Below are positions 55,215 to 63,026 of a stretch of DNA of 64,000 nt, one piece after another. The notes beneath the pieces were generated by a model that had not been told where the DNA came from, searched no databases, and saw nothing but the letters and a program-made list of their open reading frames with translations. The DNA comes from Bacillus spizizenii TU-B-10 (lineage in GTDB: Bacteria > Bacillota > Bacilli > Bacillales > Bacillaceae), in NCBI RefSeq assembly GCF_000227465.1, contig NC_016047.1, forward strand, positions 2,088,857 to 2,152,856. Direction: 5' to 3'. Position 1 is the stretch's first letter, and the number at the start of each line of letters is the position of its first letter. The translations under genes were made by a program, and so were the position numbers.

Positions 55215-55898
55215 ATGTGCGGCAGGTTTACTTTATTCTCTACATTTGATGATATTATTGACCAGTTTGACATCGATCAATTTTTGCCTAAAAACGAATA
55301 CCATCCAAGCTATAATGTCGCACCATCACAAAACATCCTGGCAATCATCAATGACGGATCACATAATCGCCTAGGCAAGCTTAGATGGGGTCTTATTCCT
55401 CCCTGGGCAAAAGATGAAAAGATCGGCTATAAAATGATCAATGCTCGGACTGAAACAATAACCGAGAAACCGGCCTTTCGAAAACCGCTTGTCAGTAAAC
55501 GCTGCATCATTCCAGCCGACAGTTTTTATGAATGGAAACGGCTTGATCCCAAAACCAAAATTCCGATGCGGATCAAACTGAAATCATCTGCTCTTTTTGC
55601 GTTTGCCGGGTTATACGAAAAGTGGAAAACACATCAAGGGGACCCTCTTTACACCTGTACAATCATCACAACTACGCCTAATGAACTCATGAAAGATATA
55701 CACGACCGAATGCCGGTTATATTGACTCATGATCATGAAAAAGAATGGCTGAATCCTCTGAATACAGATCCGGATGATCTGCAAAGCCTACTCCTGCCTT
55801 ATGATGCAGATGACATGGAAGCATATGAGGTTTCACCATTAGTGAACTCACCTAAAAATAATTCACCTGAGCTTCTTGATGCACAGAATCGTATGTAG
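55215..55898 (+). CDS. yoaM: SRAP-domain abasic-site processing protein YoaM
   Basis: A 227-residue protein of the HMCES/YedK family that forms a covalent link to abasic sites in single-stranded DNA. The start at 55215 is set by the need for Cys2 to become the N-terminal nucleophile (MCGRF). Upstream in-frame ATGs at 55206 and 55209 would hide it, and AAAGGA is spaced for 55215. Conserved blocks are NAPSQ-type (NVAPSQ), INARTET, DSFYEW and the His-containing HDRMPVIL. Confidence 0.93.
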   Translation: MCGRFTLFSTFDDIIDQFDIDQFLPKNEYHPSYNVAPSQNILAIINDGSHNRLGKLRWGLIPPWAKDEKIGYKMINARTETITEKPAFRKPLVSKRCIIPADSFYEWKRLDPKTKIPMRIKLKSSALFAFAGLYEKWKTHQGDPLYTCTIITTTPNELMKDIHDRMPVILTHDHEKEWLNPLNTDPDDLQSLLLPYDADDMEAYEVSPLVNSPKNNSPELLDAQNRM

Positions 55899-55970
55899 TG
55901 ATAGAACTACTATAATAAGATTATGTAAAAAAGCTTTGTTTCTTAATGCCAATCCACCCTAGATATAATG

Positions 55971-55999
55971 AATATTTAGTACATAGATCAATTAGTTAT
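55971..55999 (-). promoter_or_regulatory. Additional replication terminus Ter site
   Basis: On the minus strand TAACTAATTGAT is followed by CTATGTACTAAATATTC, matching the RTP consensus KMACTAANWNNWCTATGTACYAAATNTTC at every position. It has the same polarity as the site at 29784 and lies about 26 kb from rtp. By the B-site rule it would stop forks moving in the plus direction that had passed the first trap. It sits in the intergenic region after yoaM. Confidence 0.88.
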
Positions 56000-56044
56000 T
56001 TTATACGATTGATTTAAAATAATATTATTATGTAAACAGAAATA

Positions 56045-56121
56045 AATAAGCAATGTAAACTCCTTCAGACAATGGGGTTTACATTGCTTATTCATCTAAC
56101 CCTTTGCAGAACAGCAAAGGG
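56045..56121 (+). terminator. Two stem-loops after yoaM and the Ter site
   Basis: AATAAGCAATGTAAAC (56045-56060) and its exact complement (56077-56092) make a perfect 16-bp stem. CCCTTTGC/GCAAAGGG (56100-56121) makes a second 8-bp hairpin right after it. Neither has a strong T-run, so their role as terminators for yoaM or for the converging small genes is likely but unproved. Confidence 0.5.
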
Positions 56122-56149
56122 TATTGTAGCATCTAGAATGAAAATCTCT

Positions 56150-56254
56150 TTACTTTTCAGCTTTGTCAGAAAAATAACTGAACCACATTAAACTTACGAA
56201 ACCTGCAGCACCCATGATTGTAAATATGATATAAGCCCATGTGGATAAATCCAT
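56150..56254 (-). CDS. Small membrane protein, 34 aa
   Basis: ATG 56254 follows GGTGGGGAAG. The product MDLSTWAYIIFTIMGAAGFV plus 14 residues has one transmembrane helix and a charged tail (SDKAEK). It starts 42 nt after the stop of the 100-aa membrane protein on the same strand. Such short single-helix proteins in Bacillus often regulate or partner a neighbouring membrane protein. I do not recognise a family. Confidence 0.55.
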   Translation of the reverse strand: MDLSTWAYIIFTIMGAAGFVSLMWFSYFSDKAEK

Positions 56255-56296
56255 ACACTTCCCCACCTAAGAAATAAATTAAGGAAGCTTTTATCT

Positions 56297-56599
56297 TCAA
56301 TTAAGATCTACTTCTTTCTTTTTCGTGTCCAATTTTATACTAATAAAAATGTTGATGATTGCAGCTGGAAGATATAAAATTCCTACTCCCAGAATGCCTG
56401 AAATGGTACTTAAACTTACTATGTAACTTTTTGTCAAGGCTTGACTGTCAATCAAAATTAGAAGTGTAATCAATCCAGCTAAAACACCTACAAACCAAGC
56501 ATTACCAAAAGCATAAGAATCATCCAACACTCCTAGCCATTGCCCCAATATTGAGATTCCAATAGCAGTAAAACTGGATAAGAAAGTGAGTGCTTTCAT
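56297..56599 (-). CDS. Small membrane protein, 100 aa
   Basis: Three or four hydrophobic helices (about residues 4-18, 30-50, 57-75 and 77-92) and a lysine-rich tail. The start MKALTFL at 56599 has GGAGGGCG upstream; the ORF continues 10 codons further without one. It forms an apparent operon with the 34-aa protein downstream. Function unknown; a toxin/immunity or transport pair are guesses only. Confidence 0.65.
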   Translation of the reverse strand: MKALTFLSSFTAIGISILGQWLGVLDDSYAFGNAWFVGVLAGLITLLILIDSQALTKSYIVSLSTISGILGVGILYLPAAIINIFISIKLDTKKKEVDLN

Positions 56600-56730
56600 T
56601 CTCGCCCTCCGTATTAAAGCCATTGTCATTTTACGTAATCAACTGATTAAATATTTTGAAAACCGCTATCAGTAATGGTTATCATTTCCACATAAACATT
56701 TTAAAGCCCATCACAATACAATGCAAGCAG

Positions 56731-56763
56731 AAAAACCCTACATAACGTATACATAGGGATTTA
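56731..56763 (-). terminator. Terminator of oxdD
   Basis: AAATCCCTATGT pairs with ATGTAGGGTTTT around a short loop, with a T-run on the minus strand. It lies about 105 nt past the oxdD stop and before the start of the small membrane gene. Confidence 0.75.
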
Positions 56764-56867
56764 ATAACTGTTTATTTATTTTAATGAAATACGCATGACC
56801 ACATTCAGCCTTACTGTAGCTTTTAACTTAACAATAGTGAAAGCCATTGTATGATCGGTTAACTTCT

Positions 56868-58046
56868 TTACGTGTCGGGATATTTCACAACAGGCACTTT
56901 CTTCTTACGCAGAGAATCGAGCATGACTGATCCAGCATTCAAGTTGCTTTGCACTAATTCTTTAGGCGTCAATGCCATCCACTGATTGAGGGATATATCT
57001 GCATAGCGGTCACTTTTGAACATTTCTAAAAACCATAACGTTTCTGTACCAGTGTTTTGTACATAATGTCCAGCATTAGAAGGCACGTATCCAACGTCGC
57101 CTGCTCTATAATCAAATGTGCGGGCAGTCCCATTCCCGATAAATACTGTCATGCGTCCCTGCCCTGTCAGATAATACTGCCACTCATCGCTATTGGGATG
57201 CCAATGAAGCTCTCTCATCGCGCCAGGCTCAATCTGAACAAGTGCTGCCGCGATGTTTTTAGAAATCGGAAAGTTGGAAGAGTCAACAATTCGTACGCTC
57301 CCCCCAGGCGTTTGAATGGGGGTTTGATTCAACAACTCATATTTAAAGGGCAAGGGGACTTTTCCGTATGGTGACTGAATGTCTTCACTGGCGGTTGATC
57401 CCGGTACATTACCTTGATAGATATAGACTTGTTCTGAAGGAAGAGAGTGAAAAGCATTCTCCGGCACACCAAAATTTGCAGACAGAACATCTTTTGGCGT
57501 GTGCGCAAGCCAATCTGAAATGGTTAACGTTGAAAACTCAGAAAAGTTTCCATCATCGAAAACGAGGAGAAATTCGCAATGTTCCAATCCTTGAATGGAA
57601 TGCGGAATTCCTGCGGGAAAGTACCAAAGATCGCCAGGGCCAACATCAGCAATGAAATTTCGTCCTTCTTGGTCAACAGCTGTAATACGGGCCCGTCCCA
57701 AAAGCATATAAGCCCATTCCGCTTGTTTATGCCAATGAAGTTCGCGTACTCCTCCCGCAGTTAAGCTCATATTTACTCCTGCAATTGCGGTCGAAATCGG
57801 AAGCTGCCTGACGGTGATTTCACGTGACCAGCCGCCGTGATCTAATTTCATGGGAGCATCTGAGAATGAAAATCTCAAGTTAGGAATCATACCTTCGTCT
57901 GTAAGAGGCGGAACAAGTATATTCGGATTTTGAATATCCCGCATCATATTTCGCGGACCCGCATCAATAGCTCCGGCTCCATCACTTCGAATAGGCTGCT
58001 GCACGTTTCTGTCATCATGATTGATTGGTTGTTTTTCCAACAGCAA
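56868..58046 (-). CDS. oxdD: Oxalate decarboxylase OxdD (bicupin, spore coat)
   Basis: A two-cupin Mn enzyme converting oxalate to formate and CO2. Metal-binding motifs occur in both halves: HWHKQAEW (cupin 1) and HWHPNSDEW (cupin 2), each with the later G-D-x-x-x-F/V-P-x-G-x-x-H type motif. I prefer the TTG at 58046 (392 aa, the known length for this protein). The ORF is open to 58124, but the first 26 codons are basic and unlike the family. OxdD (YoaN) is a spore-coat interior protein made late in sporulation. Confidence 0.93.
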   Translation of the reverse strand: MLLEKQPINHDDRNVQQPIRSDGAGAIDAGPRNMMRDIQNPNILVPPLTDEGMIPNLRFSFSDAPMKLDHGGWSREITVRQLPISTAIAGVNMSLTAGGVRELHWHKQAEWAYMLLGRARITAVDQEGRNFIADVGPGDLWYFPAGIPHSIQGLEHCEFLLVFDDGNFSEFSTLTISDWLAHTPKDVLSANFGVPENAFHSLPSEQVYIYQGNVPGSTASEDIQSPYGKVPLPFKYELLNQTPIQTPGGSVRIVDSSNFPISKNIAAALVQIEPGAMRELHWHPNSDEWQYYLTGQGRMTVFIGNGTARTFDYRAGDVGYVPSNAGHYVQNTGTETLWFLEMFKSDRYADISLNQWMALTPKELVQSNLNAGSVMLDSLRKKKVPVVKYPDT

Positions 58047-58125
58047 GCACCTCGTTTTAGAAATTAACAAGTTTTTATTCCAGCCTATGCAGGGTTTCAT
58101 ATTGCTGTGCCTAGAATTCCGCAAA

Positions 58126-58151
58126 TAAAAAAGTGACCGCCAATGTGGTCA
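58126..58151 (-). terminator. Terminator of yoaO
   Basis: TGACC/GGTCA around an 8-nt loop is followed by TTTTTT on the minus strand, 17 nt after the yoaO stop. The stem is short. Confidence 0.6.
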
Positions 58152-58168
58152 TCTATTCATCAAATAAG

Positions 58169-58657
58169 CTATCTTTTATACCATGGCTTCTTATGTAATT
58201 TGATTTCTTCTGTCTGTTTTTTCTCGCCTGTTTTCCACTCCACTTTCACCAATACATCATGTCCTATCACTTCATCTTCAGGCATATAATTAAAGGTAGC
58301 GATGTGGTCCTCCATATGTCCTCCCCCTGGCATTTCTTCACCAGTGTATTCTGATAAGTCGTACTCATCTATGTTATCATCTTGATACTTTTTGCCATCT
58401 ACATACAGAGTAATTCTTTCAACAACAGTCCTTTTCTCGTCTTTCTTACTCCCCTGCCAATACAAATTTAAAAAGTAATTAGGTCCAATTGACGTCTTAT
58501 CTGATTTTTCAAGGTTAGAAACCCACAGTCCGCTTCTTCCGCTACCCTCATATTTCACTTTGTTTCCTGAGATCATTACATTGATTGCTGCGATGCAGAT
58601 TATCAAGAATGCAGCAATCATCAACAGCCATTTTTTCATGTTGTTCTTTTTTCTCAT
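58169..58657 (-). CDS. yoaO: Membrane-anchored or secreted protein YoaO
   Basis: A 162-residue protein with a short basic N-terminus and one hydrophobic segment (about residues 10-27), acting as a signal anchor. The extracytoplasmic part is beta-rich. The start at 58657 (MRKKNNMKK) fits GAAAGAGGGG upstream. No domain is recognised. It lies between oxdD and a small ORF on the same strand, and the position agrees with yoaO of B. subtilis. Confidence 0.8.
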   Translation of the reverse strand: MRKKNNMKKWLLMIAAFLIICIAAINVMISGNKVKYEGSGRSGLWVSNLEKSDKTSIGPNYFLNLYWQGSKKDEKRTVVERITLYVDGKKYQDDNIDEYDLSEYTGEEMPGGGHMEDHIATFNYMPEDEVIGHDVLVKVEWKTGEKKQTEEIKLHKKPWYKR

Positions 58658-58678
58658 GTTTTTCCCCTCTTTCTTCAC

Positions 58679-58987
58679 TCTTTAGTAGAAAAATGTGATC
58701 AAAATGTTACTGAAAAGAAAATAAAAAAGGAGCCAGTGATTCAACAGATGGCTACTCTACACTTTTTGAACTTAAATTAAAGGGTTAGAGACAAAATTAT
58801 AAACATGCTCTTACATACATTTTTTGCTTAGTCAATAACCTCCAAAATTATTACATTATTTAACAAAAATCCCTATGATTATGGTAATATCTTAGAAAGA
58901 GGAGTTAGGTGAGTAGGATTGCTTTAGAAATGGTTGCTACTGCGCTGACAAGAAGTGATTCAACTGCTTGTTCATTTTAATACTTCT
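58679..58987. other. Non-coding stretch between yoaO and a 64-aa ORF
   Basis: About 300 AT-rich bases. A weak stem AGCCA/TGGCT (58731-58757) with a minus-strand T-run may end the 64-aa gene transcript. A plus-strand GTG ORF of 23 codons near 58910-58980 has a fair ribosome site, but I would not call it. I see nothing else. Confidence 0.4.
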
Positions 58988-59182
58988 CTATTCGTATTCA
59001 ATAAAGACTTTGTGATCATCAACAAACATTTCACTTCCATCAGATAAGTGTATCCAAAAAGCTTTCTCTGGTTCTTCTCTATAGTCAAAAATTGCAGTAA
59101 CTTTGACGCTTGACTCATTTTTGATTGGTTTTCCAACTGTTATTTTCGTTTTTTCCTCTGGCAAAGTAATGGATCTAATCAT
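58988..59182 (-). CDS. Small hypothetical protein, 64 aa
   Basis: A 64-residue soluble protein with alternating charged and hydrophobic residues and no signal peptide. The ribosome site is poor (GATGGGATGG). It occupies part of the place where I recall yoaP in strain 168, and I do not recognise it. Composition and codon use look coding, but confidence is moderate. Confidence 0.5.
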   Translation of the reverse strand: MIRSITLPEEKTKITVGKPIKNESSVKVTAIFDYREEPEKAFWIHLSDGSEMFVDDHKVFIEYE

Positions 59183-59318
59183 AAAACCATCCCATCTTAT
59201 TAGTTTTACTCTCCCTCTCCCCTTTCCTTTCTCCGCAGTATGCTTGCTTATCTATATAAGAAATATGAATATTCTATTTCAATGACTGACAAATTTTAAA
59301 ATAAGCTGCTTTTAACAC

Positions 59319-59812
59319 TTAATGAACACCATCTTCAGTGAACTTAAAGGTCTGTTTTAAACGGCGTCCTTCTTGCCCCTTTTGCGTCCAGATAATCACA
59401 ACTTCTAATTCAGAGGCTTTATCTGCCAGCATAAAATGCTTGAACCTCAACGGCGAGCCATCGTTTAAACTTTCAGCTAACGTTTTAGCATCCTCTATTT
59501 GATTTACACAATTTTCATCGGGGCATCCAAAAAGTGAAAACCTTGTGATTGAATCAGGATCATTTCTATACAATTGCACATCTACTGTAGCTGCTTCTTT
59601 CCCATGTTTTTGACTTCCAAGGAATAAACATTATATTTCCCTTTCTTAGGTGAAGCAAAATCCTTTGCATTTTTTGCTTCACTTACTTCTACAGACCACT
59701 GTTCTGTTTTTTGTGTAATGGGCAACACCGTAAAAGTAAGGGCGTGCGCTTTTAATTGAACAAAAGCAAACGCAAATAATATAACATATAAGAAAAATAA
59801 TACCTTCTTCAC
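59319..59812 (-). pseudogene. Secreted protein gene split by a one-base deletion
   Basis: A GTG at 59812 (after GGAGGG) begins MKKVLFFLYVILFAFAFVQL, a signal peptide, and reads to a TAG at about 59582. Its last residues (KNMGKKQLQ) differ from what the +1 frame offers: ...GKEAATVDVQLYRNDPD..., continuous with an 86-codon ORF ending at 59319. Adding one A in the GGAAAGAAG run (59591-59602 on plus) joins both parts into one reading frame of about 165 codons. It is either a real frameshift or a homopolymer sequencing error. Domain unknown; the C-terminal part holds a Cys pair (FGCPDENC). Confidence 0.65.
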
Positions 59813-59861
59813 TTCATTTATCCCTCCTTTCTTTTTCAATAGCTTGTCCTATAATAGTATC

Positions 59862-60776
59862 CTATTGCCGCTCAGCATTTATTTCTCTCGGTATTTGAGA
59901 TGGGGCTTTAGGAACTTTTCTCAGCTTGTTGTTGATCACATCAGAAGAGTAAAGCGTAACAATCATACTTCCCCCATGTCGTTTTGCCCGAATGAGTATT
60001 GGCTGGTTATATTGGTTTTGAAAGAGAAAGTCAGGACCTCCCCAGCTTACTGTAGCATCACGTCCGGGCGGAACATATGGCACGCTTCTTGTATGAGAAT
60101 AGCGCTGAACGATTCGCAGCCCTGCGCGATCGACTGCATTAAATAGTGTAGATGATACCTGACAAATTCCTCCGCCCACACCTTCCGACAACTCACCTTT
60201 AACAATAATGGGCGCACTCTTATATCCTTTGTCCCGAGTTCTCATTCCGACAACTTGGTTAAATGAAAATGTCTCATTAGGGAAAACAACATGATTGTCA
60301 ATCGCTTTTGCAGAAAGAGAAATATTATGTGATCGGCTTTTATTATTCGAATTAAAATATGTTACGTACTGACCAAGCCGCTGCGTACTAATGTGAGCAA
60401 GCATTTCGCTGTCAACTTTCGGATAAATGTTCAATTCCGGCACTTCTATCTTGGAGGGGCCTTGGCCATAGAAATATGCATAAAACTTTTCCATAAATGC
60501 CTGTTGATAGAGTTTGTAACCAACCCTGCCCGGGACGATGCTTCCCTGTTCGTTAAGCACAGCATTTATCGGCTCCCGGTAAACTTGCTGATCCAGCTGT
60601 TCGATGAATTTACGGTACTTTTCATGGTCAATCATCGGAGTACCGGGAAGAGGCATTGTAAAGTTTTCACGATTAACAGTAGCAATCGTCCGTCCTTGCT
60701 GTGTGACCGTTAAGCTGTCAGGCGGCCCGCTCGGTTGAGCAAATAATAAAAGACCAGTGATCCAAATTTGTATCAT
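59862..60776 (-). CDS. yoaR: VanW-family protein YoaR
   Basis: A 304-residue secreted or membrane-tethered protein. The N-terminal hydrophobic stretch (IWITGLLLFAQ) is followed by an immunoglobulin-like/PG-binding segment and a VanW domain (about residues 140-260) with FNQVVGMRTRDKGY and the GGGICQVSSTLFNA block. VanW domains occur in glycopeptide-resistance clusters and spore-wall proteins, but their activity is not settled. GGGAGG precedes the start. It is co-directional with the frameshifted gene downstream. Confidence 0.88.
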   Translation of the reverse strand: MIQIWITGLLLFAQPSGPPDSLTVTQQGRTIATVNRENFTMPLPGTPMIDHEKYRKFIEQLDQQVYREPINAVLNEQGSIVPGRVGYKLYQQAFMEKFYAYFYGQGPSKIEVPELNIYPKVDSEMLAHISTQRLGQYVTYFNSNNKSRSHNISLSAKAIDNHVVFPNETFSFNQVVGMRTRDKGYKSAPIIVKGELSEGVGGGICQVSSTLFNAVDRAGLRIVQRYSHTRSVPYVPPGRDATVSWGGPDFLFQNQYNQPILIRAKRHGGSMIVTLYSSDVINNKLRKVPKAPSQIPREINAERQ

Positions 60777-60862
60777 AAGCGGTTTACCTCCCGACCATTA
60801 GTATGAACAGCAGCTTATCCTTTGATGTATTTCTTCCCATCGTTTGTTTGAATATTTAGATG

Positions 60863-61028
60863 TTGATTCACTTTTTTTAGAGAAAATAGAAAAGCCCTCA
60901 TAAGTGAGCTCTCTAATTATTCTTACCAATTCCCTGAGCTGACTGAAGCACACAGCTCAATTCGTTGCACAAGTTTAAAATCGACTAAAGTTATAGAGCA
61001 TCTCCCTGGAATGAGGAATGCTTTTTTT
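60863..61028 (+). ncRNA. Candidate small RNA between yoaR and yoaS
   Basis: TTGATT (60863-60868), 18 nt and TAGAAA (60887-60892) form a fair sigma-A promoter. It is followed by a TGAGCTG/CAGCTCA hairpin (about 60940-60960), and an intrinsic terminator ends the unit: GCAT-TCC/GGA-ATGC with one bulge and seven T (60998-61028). No ORF with a ribosome site lies between, and no plus-strand gene ends here. The parts add up to a transcript of about 130 nt. Expression is not shown. Confidence 0.4.
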
Positions 61029-61154
61029 GCTTGTCTAAAATGAAAAAGATCCCTTATAACAACAATAAAATAATCTATTTCAATACTTTTTTATTGTAAA
61101 ACGATAAATTTCATGTTAAATTCAAAATGACAATAAATCAGTGAGGTGCTTTTT

Positions 61155-61637
61155 ATGAATCGAGTCTCAACACTCTTTTTAAAGATTGCCGTTATTCTTA
61201 TTGGAATTCCGATTCTTGCTTTGTGCATTTTTGTGGTGCCTAAGATCGCCAATTATGCAGCAGAATTATTACCAAATATGGCTTATATACAATATCTCGT
61301 TTTCGTCTTTTTGTATGTAGCGGCGATACCTTTTTACTTTGCTCTTTATCAAGCGTTTAAACTTTTAAGCTATATTGACAAGAATAAAGCTTTCTCTAAA
61401 ATGTCTGTAAAAGCTTTGAAGAATATAAAATACTGTGCGGTCACTATCAGTATCTTGTTTGCGGCAGGCATGCCATTCTTTTATCTGATGGCCGAGATAG
61501 ACGACGCCCCGGGTATCATAGTCATCGGATTGGTCATTATTTTTGCTTCAATGGTGATTGCAGTCTTTGCTGCTGTTCTTCAAAAACTCTTAAAAGAAGC
61601 GATTGATATAAAATCAGAAAATGACTTAACGGTCTGA
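61155..61637 (+). CDS. yoaS: Membrane protein YoaS (DUF2975)
   Basis: A 160-residue protein with four transmembrane helices (about residues 8-30, 45-68, 95-115 and 122-145). DUF2975 proteins nearly always sit next to a small Cro/CI-type regulator, as here. The ATG at 61155 follows GAGGTG; a GTG at 61146 is in frame but overlaps it. Function unknown. Confidence 0.88.
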   Translation: MNRVSTLFLKIAVILIGIPILALCIFVVPKIANYAAELLPNMAYIQYLVFVFLYVAAIPFYFALYQAFKLLSYIDKNKAFSKMSVKALKNIKYCAVTISILFAAGMPFFYLMAEIDDAPGIIVIGLVIIFASMVIAVFAAVLQKLLKEAIDIKSENDLTV

Positions 61638-61647
61638 GGTGATGAAC

Positions 61648-61872
61648 ATGGCAATTATTATCAATATTGATGTGATGCTTGCTAAAAGGAAAATGAGCGT
61701 AACAGAGCTTTCGGAGAGAGTTGGCATCACGATGGCTAATCTTTCGATATTGAAAAACGGAAAAGCAAAGGCCATTCGATTATCAACTTTAGAGGCGATT
61801 TGTAAGGCTTTAGAATGCCAGCCCGGAGATATTTTGGAATACCGAAGTGATGAAGACACACAGGATTCATAA
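61648..61872 (+). CDS. yozG: Cro/CI-family HTH regulator YozG
   Basis: A 74-residue single HTH_3/HTH_26 domain (VTELSERVGITMANLSILKN with GKAKAIRLSTLEAICKALEC). It starts 10 nt after the yoaS stop with GAGGTGATG, so the two are co-translated. Small regulators of this type paired with DUF2975 membrane proteins are thought to be held or controlled by the membrane partner. Confidence 0.88.
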   Translation: MAIIINIDVMLAKRKMSVTELSERVGITMANLSILKNGKAKAIRLSTLEAICKALECQPGDILEYRSDEDTQDS

Positions 61873-61912
61873 AGAAAACAAAAGAAAAATAAAGTGATTT
61901 GGTGGTGATCCT

Positions 61913-61999
61913 ATGGACGCAATCCTATGTCCATTTAGCTGCTATACGAAGCGTGCCTTACATATATTCAGAATATACCTTTGGAGGCACACATCATGA
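61913..61999 (+). CDS. Putative 28-aa leader peptide coupled to yoaT
   Basis: ATG 61913 follows GGTGGTG. The ORF encodes MDAILCPFSCYTKRALHIFR plus 8 residues and stops at TGA 61997-61999, overlapping the yoaT ATG (61996) in an ATGA arrangement. This geometry is typical of translational coupling. The peptide has two cysteines and no known family. It could be a chance ORF. Confidence 0.35.
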   Translation: MDAILCPFSCYTKRALHIFRIYLWRHTS

Positions 62000-62793
62000 G
62001 AGCCTTAAAACAACTCGTTCGTTTTGGTTGGGAACAGGCCCTTTCATGTTTGTTTCCTGTCGTTATTTTTGCCTCTTTGGCTAGTACACAAATCATCCCT
62101 CTTCCCTTCTTGCCACGGTATGATTGGCTGCTCATCATCTGTGTTCTCATGCAGTGGTGGATGGTGCGTTCCGGTCTTGAAACACGGGATGAATTAAAAG
62201 TGATCACATTGTTCCACCTTATTGGACTTGCTCTTGAACTTTTCAAGGTGCATATGGGCTCCTGGTCTTACCCAGAGGAAGGATATTCCAAAGTTTTCGG
62301 GGTGCCTTTGTATAGTGGATTCATGTATGCAAGTGTAGCCAGTTATCTATGTCAGGCGTGGAGGAGACTTAAGGTTGAATTGATTAAGTGGCCGCCGTTT
62401 TATGCAGTTGTTCTGCTTGCCGCTGCGATTTATTTGAATTTTTTCACCCACCATTATTCGATTGACATTCGCTGGTGTTTATCTGGACTTGTCATCATTG
62501 TCTTTTGGCAAACTTGGGTCATATACGAGGTGAATGGAACTCGTTACCGTATGCCTCTCGCACTTTCTTTTGTGCTCATCGGATTTTTTATATGGATAGC
62601 AGAAAATATCGCAACATTTTTTGGGGCCTGGACGTACCCAAATCAAACCGAGGCATGGAGTCTCGTTCATTTAGGAAAGGTGAGTTCATGGCTTTTATTG
62701 GTAATTGTTAGCTTTCTTATAGTAGCGACGCTAAAACAAGTTAAGGGACAGAGTCATATAAAGGCAGAGACCGGTGAACCTTTTTTGGGTTGA
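61996..62793 (+). CDS. yoaT: DUF817 membrane protein YoaT
   Basis: A 265-residue polytopic membrane protein with about eight helices. The conserved DUF817 segments EDYSKVFGVPLYSGFMYAS-like (EEGYSKVFGVPLYSGFMYA) and FGAWTYPNQTEAW are visible. GGAGG sits 8 nt before the ATG at 61996. It is followed by a terminator. Function unknown. Confidence 0.88.
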   Translation: MRALKQLVRFGWEQALSCLFPVVIFASLASTQIIPLPFLPRYDWLLIICVLMQWWMVRSGLETRDELKVITLFHLIGLALELFKVHMGSWSYPEEGYSKVFGVPLYSGFMYASVASYLCQAWRRLKVELIKWPPFYAVVLLAAAIYLNFFTHHYSIDIRWCLSGLVIIVFWQTWVIYEVNGTRYRMPLALSFVLIGFFIWIAENIATFFGAWTYPNQTEAWSLVHLGKVSSWLLLVIVSFLIVATLKQVKGQSHIKAETGEPFLG

Positions 62794-62826
62794 AGTTACC
62801 CCAGCGTACAAAGACCGAATAAAATG

Positions 62827-62857
62827 AAAAAGCAACGTTCAATTGTTGCTTTTTTCT
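62827..62857 (+). terminator. Terminator of yoaT
   Basis: AAAAAGCAAC pairs with GTTGCTTTTTT around an 8-nt loop and continues into a T-run. Confidence 0.88.
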
Positions 62858-63026
62858 TTTAACTCTGCCGGTGAATATTCATCTTCCTCTAAGGTTAACC
62901 CGCAGAATAATAGTTAGAAATGTCATTTGCCACTAGATCTTTTTACTGCATTCTTCCTTTAATAACATCGATAAAGCTCCCCGACACTTTTTATAGAACG
63001 TTCATAAGACTTGAACGATTACGGAT

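Noticed and set aside
58910-58981. 23-codon GTG ORF after AAGAGGAG, possibly a signalling peptide
   Set aside because: The spacing to the ribosome site is short, there is no export signal, and no receptor gene lies nearby.
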